From the NCBI GenBank assembly GCA_934168305.1, contig CAKPNF010000001.1:124001-188000 (forward strand): a stretch of 64,000 nt of DNA, given 5' to 3'. Source of the stretch: an uncultured Clostridia bacterium. Lineage in GTDB: Bacteria > Bacillota > Clostridia > TANB77 > CAG-508. The translations under genes and the position numbers were made by a program. Shown here piece after piece: positions 37,189-46,062 of this stretch (the first letter of the stretch is position 1; the number at the start of each line of letters is the position of its first letter). The notes under the pieces were generated by a model, which saw nothing but the letters and a program-made list of their open reading frames with translations, did no database searches and was not told the DNA's origin.

Positions 37189-37500
37189 AATAATTAAGAA
37201 CATCGTTGTTTTTAATAAATGTGTTTGTCGCCGCCTCTTTGGGCGACTAACAAATTAGAGAGTGTATAAATTTTCGTGGCTTACCAGAAATGGTAGGCCT
37301 TTGATAATATAAGGAGAAATAGCATTTAATTGTGCAAATACAAGAAAAAGGTTATTATCAAATAACAGTTTGCAATAAATAATGAAAGATTAAGAAAAAG
37401 AGGTCTAGTATTCCTACTAGACCAATATGAGAAAGTTCATATTTAATATAAATTGCACCGCCACTTGCAAGAACCGCTTGAGTGGTGGTGCAAGAGTGGA
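37189..37500 (+). ncRNA. Candidate structured non-coding RNA
   Basis: Behind the promoter lie four strong hairpins without an ORF: GTCGCC/GGCGAC (37227-37247), GGCTTACC/GGTAGGCC (37278-37299, one G-T), GGTCTAGTA-ttcc-TACTAGACC (37402-37423, perfect), TTGCACCGCCACT/AGTGGTGGTGCAA (37453-37493, one G-T). GC-rich stems in such AT-rich DNA argue for selection on structure. No known RNA family recognised; no clear terminator before E1. Confidence 0.5.
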
Positions 37501-37512
37501 AAAACACACTAA

Positions 37513-38092
37513 AATTAATTTGAATAAAATTGAGTAGAGTAGGGAAGGATATCCATTTTTTTAATGTTGTAGATTTATATTTAATATAATAAAAAAGACA
37601 TAGAAAAATTTTGTGTAAAGTTTTGCAATTAATATATATTTAATTATTATAATTTAAACTTACGAAAATCAATTTTAAGCCAATTACAATATTGCAATAT
37701 TAAGTTTGTTGTTGGTAAAATACGGCAAATATAGAGAAATAGACATTTTGAAGCTTTTAGATAAAATTTAGATAGAAGATCAGAAATTATAAAAAATTAT
37801 TGAAAAAAATTTATAATTAAAGATAAAAATTATTTGAACATTAAATTATATAGATAAAATATTTAAATAGCTTAAAATTGATTTTAAAGCGTTATTAAAA
37901 TAAGATTATATAAGTAATTGGATAACATTAAATAATATTAAATATGCAAAGTAAAATAATTATATAATAAGTAAATACATTCAAGCCAAAGGCTTGAATG
38001 TACTGAAATAACTGGGTAGGACTATAATCATAGTCTATATATTTTACTCCTATCTCTTATTGCACAAAACTTTGATGCCGCGACAGTTTTTT
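37513..38092 (+). repeat. E1: long non-coding E repeat (about 0.58 kb)
   Basis: Left end GAGTAGAGTAGGGAAGGATA, left motif TTTTGTGTAAAG, one internal unit (start ACGAAAATCAATTTTAAGCC joined to GTTTGTTGTTGGTAAAATAC), a perfect 12-bp hairpin TACATTCAAGCC/GGCTTGAATGTA, then the shared tail ending GATGCCGCGACAG and T6. It has one unit where E2 has three, as if shortened by recombination between units. No ORF. Confidence 0.85.
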
Positions 38093-38189
38093 ATATGATC
38101 ATTTGGTATCATAAAATTATTTGTATTATATATTAAAAAATAGCATATAATATTATATATAATAATTTTAGAAAATTATTTTGTACTAG

Positions 38190-38219
38190 TTGACAATTCA
38201 AACAATAAGATGCTATAAT
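38190..38219 (+). promoter_or_regulatory. Consensus promoter of the type III TA operon
   Basis: TTGACA (38190-38195), 18-base spacer, TATAAT (38214-38219), with the RNA repeats starting about 20 bases on. Confidence 0.85.
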
Positions 38220-38225
38220 TATTAT

Positions 38226-38352
38226 ATAAATAAATACTGCCTACTAGGAGGCAAAGAGTAAAATACCCTAGACAATCGATTAATCAGCCACCCAGTTGGC
38301 AAAGAGAAAATACACTGGTGAATAAATTTGGGAGTCTTTGTACTCCCTTTTT
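38226..38352 (+). ncRNA. Type III antitoxin RNA (two pseudoknot repeats and terminator)
   Basis: Two repeats 48 bases apart. Repeat 1: stem GCC/GGC (38239-38252), loop CTAGG (38244-38248) pairs with CCTAG (38267-38271). Repeat 2: stem GCC/GGC (38287-38300), loop CCAGT (38292-38296) pairs with ACTGG (38314-38318). Both share GGCAAAGAG and AAAATAC, and the loop helix differs in sequence but keeps pairing, a covariation typical of H-type pseudoknots of ToxI-like antitoxins. The terminator GGGAGT/ACTCCC (38330-38347) with T5 separates RNA from toxin as in ToxIN. Confidence 0.85.
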
Positions 38353-38369
38353 ATTATATAAGGAGTAAG

Positions 38370-38858
38370 ATGGAAATTATAGAAGGAAAATTATATTTTA
38401 TAAAAGATGAATTTATTGAAAAGTATAATCCAAAATATCATTTAATGGAAAATAAAGAAGCTGGAACAAAAAGGCCAACTTATTTTTGTTTTAGAGATAA
38501 AATTGATAAAAATATATTGTGGTTCGTGCCTATGTCTTCTAAATATGATAAATATTTAAAATTATATAATGATATCAAATCTAAAAAAGGAATAGAGCCA
38601 AATAACTTTGTGTTTGCAAGAAATTTAGCTGGAAAAAAAGCAGTTTTTCTAATTCAAAATATGTTTCCTACTTTAGAAAAATACATAGAACAAGAATATA
38701 AAAAAGCAGGAATATCAATTAAAGTTCCTAAAGCAGTAAAAGAAGAAATAGATAAAAAAACTAGAGATATTTTTGCACTTACAAATAGAGGAGTTATAGC
38801 TACATTTACTAATTTACCTGAATTTATAAATGATATTAAGAGCGATTATAAGAATTGA
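38370..38858 (+). CDS. Type III toxin endoribonuclease (ToxN/AbiQ/TenpN-like)
   Basis: ATG 38370 follows AAGGAG; an upstream GTG at 38328 would read through the terminator. 162 aa. Marks: EGKLYFIKDEFIEKYNPKYH, ENKEAGTKRPTYFCFRDK, ILWFVPMSSKYDKY, AGKKAVFLIQNMFPTLEKYI and RDIFALTNRGVIATF. These fit my recollection of the TenpN branch. Such toxins cut RNA and process their own antitoxin RNA, which inhibits them, and often serve in phage defence. The RNA repeats upstream make the call strong; the exact branch is less sure. Confidence 0.85.
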   Translation: MEIIEGKLYFIKDEFIEKYNPKYHLMENKEAGTKRPTYFCFRDKIDKNILWFVPMSSKYDKYLKLYNDIKSKKGIEPNNFVFARNLAGKKAVFLIQNMFPTLEKYIEQEYKKAGISIKVPKAVKEEIDKKTRDIFALTNRGVIATFTNLPEFINDIKSDYKN

Positions 38859-38879
38859 AAGAAAACGAGGTGGTAGATA

Positions 38880-40478
38880 ATGAAAGAATTGTTAAAAGTA
38901 ATATCTAAAAAATTATTGTTATGGTCTATTTTTTTTAACACAATATATTCTATAGCAGATTATGGTGAAGCTTTTGCATTATCATATTTTGGGACTAGCC
39001 CTTTAACACTAGATAAAATAATAAAACTTACTGTTGCAGTTGTAATTGCCTATTTAATAATGCTAATGACAAGTAAAATAGCATCATATATAGATAATGT
39101 TAATGAAGTGAAGTCAAAAACAGCAATTCAAAAATATTATTTTGAAAAAGTACAATCTATGACAATGGAAAAAATTGCAGAAACTCATACAGGTTACATA
39201 CATACATTAATATTGGAAGTTTCGGATTTATTTATGAATTTAGTTTGGCTTTTTGCAATAAGTGTATTACCATTAATTATAGGAACAACATCTATACTTC
39301 TAATGGTTTGTAAACAATCAATTATAACAGGTATAATTTGTTTAGTAATTGGATTTTTAGCAGTATATTTAAAATATAAAATGATGAGTAAAAAACAAAA
39401 ATATGATAAACAAGTTAGAAAAGAAAAATCAAGATACAATGCAACATTTATAGATTTTGTTCAAAATATTATAACAGTAAGAAAATTAAACATAAATGAA
39501 TTTTGCAAAAATAAAATAGGTGAAAATAGTGAGCAATATTTAAAAACAACAAAGGTGAACGAAATAAAAAGATCTTATATGAATGCAGTATTTACAGGAT
39601 TAATGAATTTATTATATGTTGTTGTATTAATTAGTACAATAATTATGGTAAAGAATGGTGAAGATGGTTTACCTTATTTATTATTTTATATGGCTGCATT
39701 AGGAAAATTATATATAGAACTTAATAATATTGTAAAATTAATTGATATTACAGTTAGATTTAAAGGAGCAAAAGAGCAATTAGATAACTATTTTAAAGGT
39801 AGTACAAAAGTTGAATTAATAGATAAATATAATAATGTTAAACTTACAAATGTTATTTTTTCATATACAAAAGATTCAACGAAAATTAAAATACCAGAAT
39901 TCATTTTAAATAAAGGTGATAAAATTAGCATTATGGGTGAATCCGGTCAAGGAAAAACAACGACAATGAATATTTTAGCTGGTTTATTTCCTTTATCAGA
40001 AGGAGAATTAAAAATAGATGGTAAAACTGTAAAGAATAAAAGACTTGATCTAGTATTTGTATCACAGGAAGTTGACTTGTTTGATTTAAGCATAAGAGAT
40101 AATTTATGTTTAGGAAAAGAAATTTCAGAAGAAAAAATAATGCAGTTACTTGATGAAGCAGGATTGATGAATTGGTATAAAGAATTGCCAAATGGACTTG
40201 AAACAATGGTGGGAGAAAAAGGAATAAAATTATCAGCAGGTCAAAAACAAAGATTAAATTTAATTAGAGGAATATTAATAGATAAAGAATTATATTTTTT
40301 TGATGAGCCTACATCTAATTTAGATGCTTTATCTGAAGAAAAGATAACAAATATGATTGAAAAGTATTTAAAAGATAAAACATATGTGATTGTAACACAT
40401 AGACAAAAATTGAAAGAATTATGTAATAAGCATTATTTATTTGATAATCATATGATGAAAGAGATAATAGCAGTATAA
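38880..40478 (+). CDS. ABC transporter, fused membrane and ATPase domains
   Basis: 532 aa, GAGGTGG before ATG, 21 bases after the toxin. About six membrane segments in residues 1-290, then an ATPase domain: Walker A GESGQGKTTT (about 353), signature LSAGQKQRLN (about 450), Walker B LYFFDEPTS and H-loop VTHRQ. A half-transporter of the exporter type that would work as a dimer. Substrate unknown; its link to the toxin may be only cassette co-residence. Confidence 0.88.
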   Translation: MKELLKVISKKLLLWSIFFNTIYSIADYGEAFALSYFGTSPLTLDKIIKLTVAVVIAYLIMLMTSKIASYIDNVNEVKSKTAIQKYYFEKVQSMTMEKIAETHTGYIHTLILEVSDLFMNLVWLFAISVLPLIIGTTSILLMVCKQSIITGIICLVIGFLAVYLKYKMMSKKQKYDKQVRKEKSRYNATFIDFVQNIITVRKLNINEFCKNKIGENSEQYLKTTKVNEIKRSYMNAVFTGLMNLLYVVVLISTIIMVKNGEDGLPYLLFYMAALGKLYIELNNIVKLIDITVRFKGAKEQLDNYFKGSTKVELIDKYNNVKLTNVIFSYTKDSTKIKIPEFILNKGDKISIMGESGQGKTTTMNILAGLFPLSEGELKIDGKTVKNKRLDLVFVSQEVDLFDLSIRDNLCLGKEISEEKIMQLLDEAGLMNWYKELPNGLETMVGEKGIKLSAGQKQRLNLIRGILIDKELYFFDEPTSNLDALSEEKITNMIEKYLKDKTYVIVTHRQKLKELCNKHYLFDNHMMKEIIAV

Positions 40479-40590
40479 TTAATATATACAACAATTTAAA
40501 GATCAATATAATTAAGGAAAAGTACATGAAGAAGTGAGAAATAATGTTAAGTCCTAAACAAAATATAAAAAACAAATAGGAGTTGAAAAT

Positions 40591-41580
40591 ATGAATAGTG
40601 ATATAAAAATAAGAAAAGTAAATCAAACAGATGCCACTAAATGGTTTAAATTTGTTAATAAGGTATGGAGAAGTGCATATATAAATATTTTTCCAGAAGA
40701 GGTTTTCTTAGAAAAAGAAAAAAATGTTGAAGAGAAAGAAAAAAATTTTAATAAAAAAATATTTAATGACAACAGAAATATTGCACTAGTTGCAGAATAT
40801 AAAGGAGAAATTATTGGAATAATGCGTGGTTCAATTAATTCAAATTATGAACATTTTAATGTAAAATATGCAGATTTAATTGGATTATATATAGATCCTG
40901 ATTTTCAAGGAAAAGGAATAGGTAGTAGCTTTAAGAGAATGTTTGAAGAATGGGCAATAAAAAATGGCGCAACTAAATATGTGATTGGAGTATTAAAAGA
41001 CAATCATAAAGCAAGAACTATATATGAAAAATGGGGTGGTAAATTATCAACTTATGAAGAGGATTTTTATAAATTAGGTGTTGCTTATAAAGAAGTATTT
41101 TATACATATGATTTATTTGATGATATAAAATATAAAAATGGAAATTTTAATTTTGCATACAGAGTGTCTGCAATTATGTATAATGAAGATGAAACAAGAA
41201 TTCTTTTATTTTATGGAGATGACATGGAATTCTATATGTTGCCTGGTGGAAAGGTTAAGGAACAAGAAAAAAGCATAGATGCAATTAAAAGGGAAATTTA
41301 TGAAGAATTAGGATATAAAAATTTAGAATTTAAATTTGCAGGAGTAAGTGAAGAATTAATTTCTGAAAAAGATAAGTTCATTCAAGAAATAACTATAACA
41401 TACAAATGCAAATATAATGGCGATATCAAAGAAAAATCTTTTAAAAGTAAAGAATCAGATTGGATTAACTTTAAATGGGTAGAAATAAATAAGTTAGATG
41501 AATTTAATATCTACCCTAGTAAAATTTCATCAATTGTAAATAAAAGTAGTAATCATATAGTAGAAGAAAAAAATAAATAG
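40591..41580 (+). CDS. GNAT acetyltransferase fused to Nudix hydrolase
   Basis: 329 aa, AGGAG before ATG. Residues 1-165 are GNAT: KWFKFVNKVWRSAY, ADLIGLYIDPDFQGKGIGSS FK with the acetyl-CoA loop, YVIGVLKDNHKARTIYEKWG. Residues 180-320 are Nudix with a complete box GGKVKEQEKSIDAIKREIYE EL (G-x5-E-x7-REUxEE). Two enzymes in one chain suggest a modified nucleotide or antibiotic-like small molecule as substrate, but none can be named. Confidence 0.9.
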   Translation: MNSDIKIRKVNQTDATKWFKFVNKVWRSAYINIFPEEVFLEKEKNVEEKEKNFNKKIFNDNRNIALVAEYKGEIIGIMRGSINSNYEHFNVKYADLIGLYIDPDFQGKGIGSSFKRMFEEWAIKNGATKYVIGVLKDNHKARTIYEKWGGKLSTYEEDFYKLGVAYKEVFYTYDLFDDIKYKNGNFNFAYRVSAIMYNEDETRILLFYGDDMEFYMLPGGKVKEQEKSIDAIKREIYEELGYKNLEFKFAGVSEELISEKDKFIQEITITYKCKYNGDIKEKSFKSKESDWINFKWVEINKLDEFNIYPSKISSIVNKSSNHIVEEKNK

Positions 41581-41737
41581 TTTTACGATTACTCGTAACA
41601 ATACTATAATATATGACTGAAATTAAAATACTCCAACAGAAAAAAGACAAAGTAGGAAGGAAAACTCTATTTCAAAACAGAGCATTTTACAATTTAATAA
41701 TAACTCGAAAATCAATTAGTTAAGGAGGAAATTCAAT

Positions 41738-42007
41738 ATGGCAGATTACACAATTTATTCAAATGGAATTTGGAAACTGATGTTAGAAAAGTACCCAGAT
41801 TTAAGAGAAGTAGCTATTGAATGTGGATGTGAGAACGACCCACAAAAAGTACAGAAAATAAGACAACAATTTAGCCGTTCTTGTGAAATTGAAGTATTAT
41901 CTGAGACAGAAAGAAAATTAGCTAGTAAATTGGTAAGTATAGAATTCTGTGAAATATTCTTTTTAAAGCATATTACATTTTTTATTAATTTGAATAAAAT
42001 TGAGTAG
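41738..42007 (+). CDS. Hypothetical protein (89 aa), C-terminus formed by repeat E2
   Basis: TAAGGAGG before ATG. Starts MADYTIYSNGIWKLMLEKYP and has a Cys pair in IECGCENDP. The last residues (FINLNKIE, stop) are encoded by the first bases of the E2 repeat, so the native end was probably lost when the repeat joined here. Family not recognised. Confidence 0.5.
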   Translation: MADYTIYSNGIWKLMLEKYPDLREVAIECGCENDPQKVQKIRQQFSRSCEIEVLSETERKLASKLVSIEFCEIFFLKHITFFINLNKIE

Positions 42008-43067
42008 AGTAGGGAAGGATAGCCATTTTTTTTAATGTTGTAGATTTATATTTAATATAATAAAAAAGACATAGAAAAATTTTGTGCAAAGTTTTACAAA
42101 ATAAAATTTATTTAATATTTATAATTAAAAGTTTTTAAAATTTGAAAAATAAAATTAAAAAAATATTGCATTTGAAATTTTAAAATTTTAAGAATTGTAA
42201 ATTAAAGATTTTAAAATTATAGAATTTTTAAAGCGAACATTTGTTAATTGCCAATTTTAATGTTTGATTTTTAATTTATATGTATTTTAATTATTCTAAT
42301 TTAAACTTACGAAAATCAATTTTAAGCCAATTACAATATTGCAATATTGATAAATCTAAATATTAAATTTAGATTTATTTAAGTTGTTTATTGTATAAAT
42401 ATACGATTTTTGTAATTATCTGCAAATACTAAAATAATCTCTAAAAAGCCTGAAATAACAGCTTACGAGAATCAATTTTAAGGCATTTTAATATTTAAGC
42501 CATATAACTTGTTGTTTAGTATTTGGGCAAAATATTGATAATTCTGAGTTTGAGAGATTTTAGATAAAAAATGACCAAATTTTTTATACTTATATAGGTA
42601 TATAAAAAAATGTAAAAATACCTCAAAAAAGCGACGCACGAGAATCGATTTTAAGCCGTTTTTATTTTTAAGGCTTATAGTTTGTTGTTGGCAAAATACG
42701 GCAAATATAGAGAAATAGGCATTTTAAAGATTTTTGTAAAATTTATATAAATATAATATGAAATAAAAATTATTAAGTAATAAAATTAAATTTTAAATAG
42801 AAAAATTATTTAGATGTAAAATTATAAGGATAAATTATAAAACAGATTTAAAATTGATTTTAGAAATAAATATCTTGGACTAGACTAACATTATTACAAG
42901 TAATAAATTATAAAGTAATAATGTTAGTCAAACGATAGCTAATAAATAGCTAGTAAAGCTGATAAGGCTAGTAGTTACAAGAACTTGTGGGTAGGACTCT
43001 GAAAGGAGTTCTATTATTTTGCTCCTATCTCTTATTGCGCAAAACTTTGATGCCGCGACAGTTTTTT
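41984..43067 (+). repeat. E2: full-length E repeat (about 1.08 kb)
   Basis: Left end GAGTAGAGTAGGGAAGGATA, left motif TTTTGTGCAAAGTTTT, then three internal tandem units beginning ACGARAATCRATTTTAAG at 42309, 42465 and 42638 (spacing 156 and 173). Units 2 and 3 swap GGC/GCC for GCC/GGC in the same hairpin. A perfect 14-bp hairpin (ACTAACATTATTAC and complement) sits where E1 has an unrelated hairpin. The tail ends GATGCCGCGACAG and T6. No ORF; the most complete copy. Confidence 0.88.
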
Positions 43068-43223
43068 ACAAAAACATAAAAATAAATAATTTAAAAAAGG
43101 TATAGACAAATATTTGTTCTTGTTGTAAAATATATTCAATAGTTCAAAAATACTAGAAAGTTAAAACATATAAGTACCAATAGATATACTAAGAACTAAA
43201 TTTTATATAAAGGATGTGTTCTT

Positions 43224-44178
43224 ATGGACGAAAAAAGAAATGAAATTATTTTATTTGAAAACCAAGGAGTAAAATTAGAAGTAAACTTAAAAGATGAAAC
43301 TGTGTGGCTTACACAAAAACAAATGGCAGAATTATTTGGGAAGGATAGAAGAACAATCACTCGTCATATTCAAAATATTTATAAAGATGAAGAATTAGTA
43401 GAAAGTTCAGTATGCTCATTTTTTGAGCATACTGCTGAAGATGGCAAAAAATATAATGTACAATATTACAATTTAGATATGATTATTTCTATTGGATATA
43501 GAGTAAATAGCAAACAAGGTATTTTGTTTAGAAAATGGGCAACAAACATACTAAAAGACTACATGATAAAAGGATATGCTGTAAATCAAAAAAGACTAGA
43601 GTACTTAGAAAAAACTATAAAACTTATAGATATTGCAAACCGCATTGATGAAAGACTCGAAGGAAATGATGCAAAAGAAATATTAAAAGTAATTGGAGGA
43701 TATTCAAAAGCATTAGACTTATTAGATGATTATGATCATAGAACTTTAAAGAAAATTGAAGGAAATATAGACGATAGGAAAATTAAATACCAAGAATGTA
43801 TAAATATAATTAATAAGTTAAGATTTAATGAAGAAAGTTCGCTTTTTGCAGTTGAAAGAGATAAAGGATTAGAATCAATTATTGGTAACATTTATCAAAG
43901 CTTTGCACGGACAAGATATTTACAAGAGTATAGAAGAAAAAGGAGCAAATTTCTTATATTTAATAGTAAAAAATCATGTATTTGCAGATGGCAATAAAAG
44001 AATTGCAGCAACTTTGTTTATATATTTTCTAAATTTTTACGGAATATTATATAAAAATGGTAAACAAGTAATTGATAATAATACATTAACGGCTCTTACT
44101 TTATTAATTGCTGAATCGAATCCAAAGGAAAAAGAAGTAATTATAGATTTAGTGATGAATTTTTTGAATAATGAATAA
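43224..44178 (+). pseudogene. RhuM-Fic/Doc fusion, frameshifted
   Basis: ATAAAGGATG before ATG. RhuM part: VNLKDETVWLTQKQMAELFG KDRRTITRHIQNIYKDEEL, YNLDMIISIGYRVNSKQGIL. After DLLDDYDHRTL the chain enters a Fic/Doc domain, but a shift near 43905 moves it to frame 2, which reads GQDIYKSIEEKGANFLYLIV KNHVFADGNKRIAATLFIYF with the Fic-type HxFxDGNKR motif complete. Normal fused proteins of about 315 aa keep these in one frame. Doc-type domains phosphorylate or AMPylate targets. Broken unless the indel is an artefact. Confidence 0.85.
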
Positions 44179-44195
44179 AATTGGAGGTAAACAAT

Positions 44196-44342
44196 ATGTT
44201 AAATTATGAGTATACTCCAGAAAATGTAATAATTAGAGATAAAAATGATTTGAAAAGCAAGTTGCAACAAGGTTTAGATGATATGAAATCAAATAAAACA
44301 TATTCTTTAGATGAAGTTTTTAAGCATATTGATAATTTATAA
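44196..44342 (+). CDS. Small antitoxin-like protein (48 aa)
   Basis: GGAGG before ATG, 17 bases after the Fic part and 16 before the phosphatase. MLNYEYTPENVIIRDKNDLK then LQQGLDDMKSNKTYSLDEVF resembles the C-terminal part of RelB/Phd-type antitoxins (GLxDxxxGrtySLdEVf). No toxin of that class is beside it; the Fic domain upstream is a possible partner. Confidence 0.5.
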   Translation: MLNYEYTPENVIIRDKNDLKSKLQQGLDDMKSNKTYSLDEVFKHIDNL

Positions 44343-44358
44343 ATAGGAGTGAAATATA

Positions 44359-44883
44359 ATGAAAGTATATATAATAAGACATGGAGAAGTCCCACATAAC
44401 GCATTAAAACAATATAATAATGAAAATGAAGATTTAACTAAAAAAGGTATAAAACAGGCTGAAGAATTAAGAGAAAAAATAAAAATAATTGATTATGATA
44501 TTATAATTTGTTCTCCTTTAATTAGAGCAAAGCATACAGCTAAAATTATAAATGTTAAAGAAAAAGAAATACTTATTGATAATAGATTAGAAGAAAGAAA
44601 TCCCGGTAGTTTGTCTGGACAATCTCTAGATGTAACAAATAGAGACGAATACTGGAACTATTATACTGAAATACAATATGGAACAAGTGAAAATATACAA
44701 GAATTCTTTAAAAGAATATATAACTTTTTAGATGAATTAAAAATAAAAGACTATAAAAATGTTCTAGTAGTAGCTCACAGTGGAGTATCAAAAGCATTTG
44801 ATGGTTATTTTGAAGGTATAAAAAATGGTTTGTTCTTAGATAGAGGATTAAAAAATTGTGAAATAAAAAAATATGAATTCTAA
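44359..44883 (+). CDS. Histidine phosphatase family protein
   Basis: 174 aa, AGGAGTG before ATG. Catalytic IIRHGEVPHN at the start (RHG), CSPLIRAKHTAKI, EERNPGSLSGQ and the second His in VVAHSGVSKAFDGYF. The fold covers phosphoglycerate mutases and small-molecule or nucleotide phosphatases; the substrate cannot be told. E3 starts six bases after the stop. Confidence 0.9.
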   Translation: MKVYIIRHGEVPHNALKQYNNENEDLTKKGIKQAEELREKIKIIDYDIIICSPLIRAKHTAKIINVKEKEILIDNRLEERNPGSLSGQSLDVTNRDEYWNYYTEIQYGTSENIQEFFKRIYNFLDELKIKDYKNVLVVAHSGVSKAFDGYFEGIKNGLFLDRGLKNCEIKKYEF

Positions 44884-44888
44884 AAAAT

Positions 44889-45357
44889 CAGTAGAGTAGG
44901 GGGATAGCACTTTTTTTGATGCTGTAAATTTATATTTAATATAAATATTATATATATATAAAACAAAAAAGATATAGAAAAATTTGGCGCAAAGTTTTTA
45001 CAAAATAAAAATCTGATTTCTAATTTATAATTTTTTAAATAAAAAAATAAAACTAGAAAAAATATTGAATTTGAAATTTTAAAAATTATAAATTAAAGAT
45101 TTTAAATTTATAGATTTTTTTTAAATCGAACATTTGTTAATTGCAAATTTTAATGTTTGGTTTTTAATTTATATGTATTTTTATTATTATAATTTAAACT
45201 TACGAAAATTAATTTTAAGCTAATTATAATATTTCAATATTAAATTTATTCATCCAAATATTAAATTTAGATTTATTTAAGTTGTTTATAAAAATTTTAG
45301 TTATATAGTTTGTTGTTGGTAAAATACGGCAAATATAGAGAAATAGGCATTTTTTGA
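44889..45357 (+). repeat. E3: shortened E repeat lacking its right end
   Basis: Left end CAGTAGAGTAGGGGGATAGC, left motif GGCGCAAAGTTTTT, one unit (ACGAAAATTAATTTTAAGC to GTTTGTTGTTGGTAAAATAC). The terminal hairpins and the GATGCC tail are absent; about 55 bases later the Nudix gene starts. More diverged than E1 and E2. Confidence 0.8.
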
Positions 45358-45414
45358 TAAAAAATTAATAATTTAATATAGAATAATTATAGATTTAGAA
45401 GGAGAAAAAATGTT

Positions 45415-45893
45415 ATGGATTTAAAAATTAAAACAGAAAAAGAAGAATTTCACGGGAGAACCTGTGGAATAATTAAGCAAGAAAATAATTTTTTAATCAT
45501 GAGAGTAAATCAATCATCTTATTATCATATACCAGGTGGGCATATAGAAATTGGAGAAGATTCAGAACAAGCTATTATCCGTGAAATAAAAGAAGAAATT
45601 GATTGCGATGTTCAAGAAACAGATTTGTTTGCAATACAAGAGAATTTTTGGACAAGAAATAATAAAAAATGTCATGGAATAGAATTTTATTATATAATAA
45701 AACCTAAGCAACAATTGCAAATAAAAGACTATCAAAGAATTGAAAATGATAAGAGTGAAAAAAACTATTAGATTTTAAATGGGTTACTCCAGAAGAACTA
45801 AAAGATATAGATTTAAGACCTAGTAATATTAAAGATATGATAATAAATGGAGAATATCTTAAAGGTTTGTCACATATTGTAAAAAGAGGATGA
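45415..45893 (+). pseudogene. Nudix hydrolase, frameshifted in a poly-A run
   Basis: AGAAGGAG before ATG. Complete Nudix box GGHIEIGEDSEQAIIREIKE EI at residues 43-64. The first frame ends at TAG 45769, but the next frame continues LDFKWVTPEELKDIDLRPSN with a normal Nudix end up to TGA 45891. One base in the A7 tract near 45762 explains it. Hydrolyses a nucleoside diphosphate derivative if intact. Confidence 0.8.
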
Positions 45894-45931
45894 ATGAATA
45901 TAGTAAAGCGATGAAATTACATTTATATATA

Positions 45932-45960
45932 TTGAAAGTTATGTAAATATATGATATAAT
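45932..45960 (+). promoter_or_regulatory. Promoter of the 46063 gene
   Basis: TTGAAA, 17-base spacer, TATAAT. The 100-base leader holds two small hairpins, TTAGC/GCTAA and CTCC/GGAG. Confidence 0.65.
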
Positions 45961-46062
45961 TAAAGTGTTTTTAGCCAATAAGCTAATTAATTTTTATAAT
46001 CTCCTTTACGGAGTAGACATATATAACCCAAAACAACGTTTTATAAAAAGGAGAGTGATATA

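Noticed and set aside
37189..38092. Group I or II intron, or T-box leader
   Set aside because: No GUGYG start, no domain V-like AGC...GAAA stem and no T-box AGGGTGGNACCGCG sequence could be found; the resemblance was only strong hairpins.
38328..38369. Longer toxin start at 38328
   Set aside because: It would lie inside the terminator hairpin of the antitoxin RNA; ATG 38370 has a proper AAGGAG site.
41984..43067. E2 internal repeats as a CRISPR array
   Set aside because: Units are 155-175 bases and themselves diverged, with no short identical repeats and unique spacers, and no cas genes are present.
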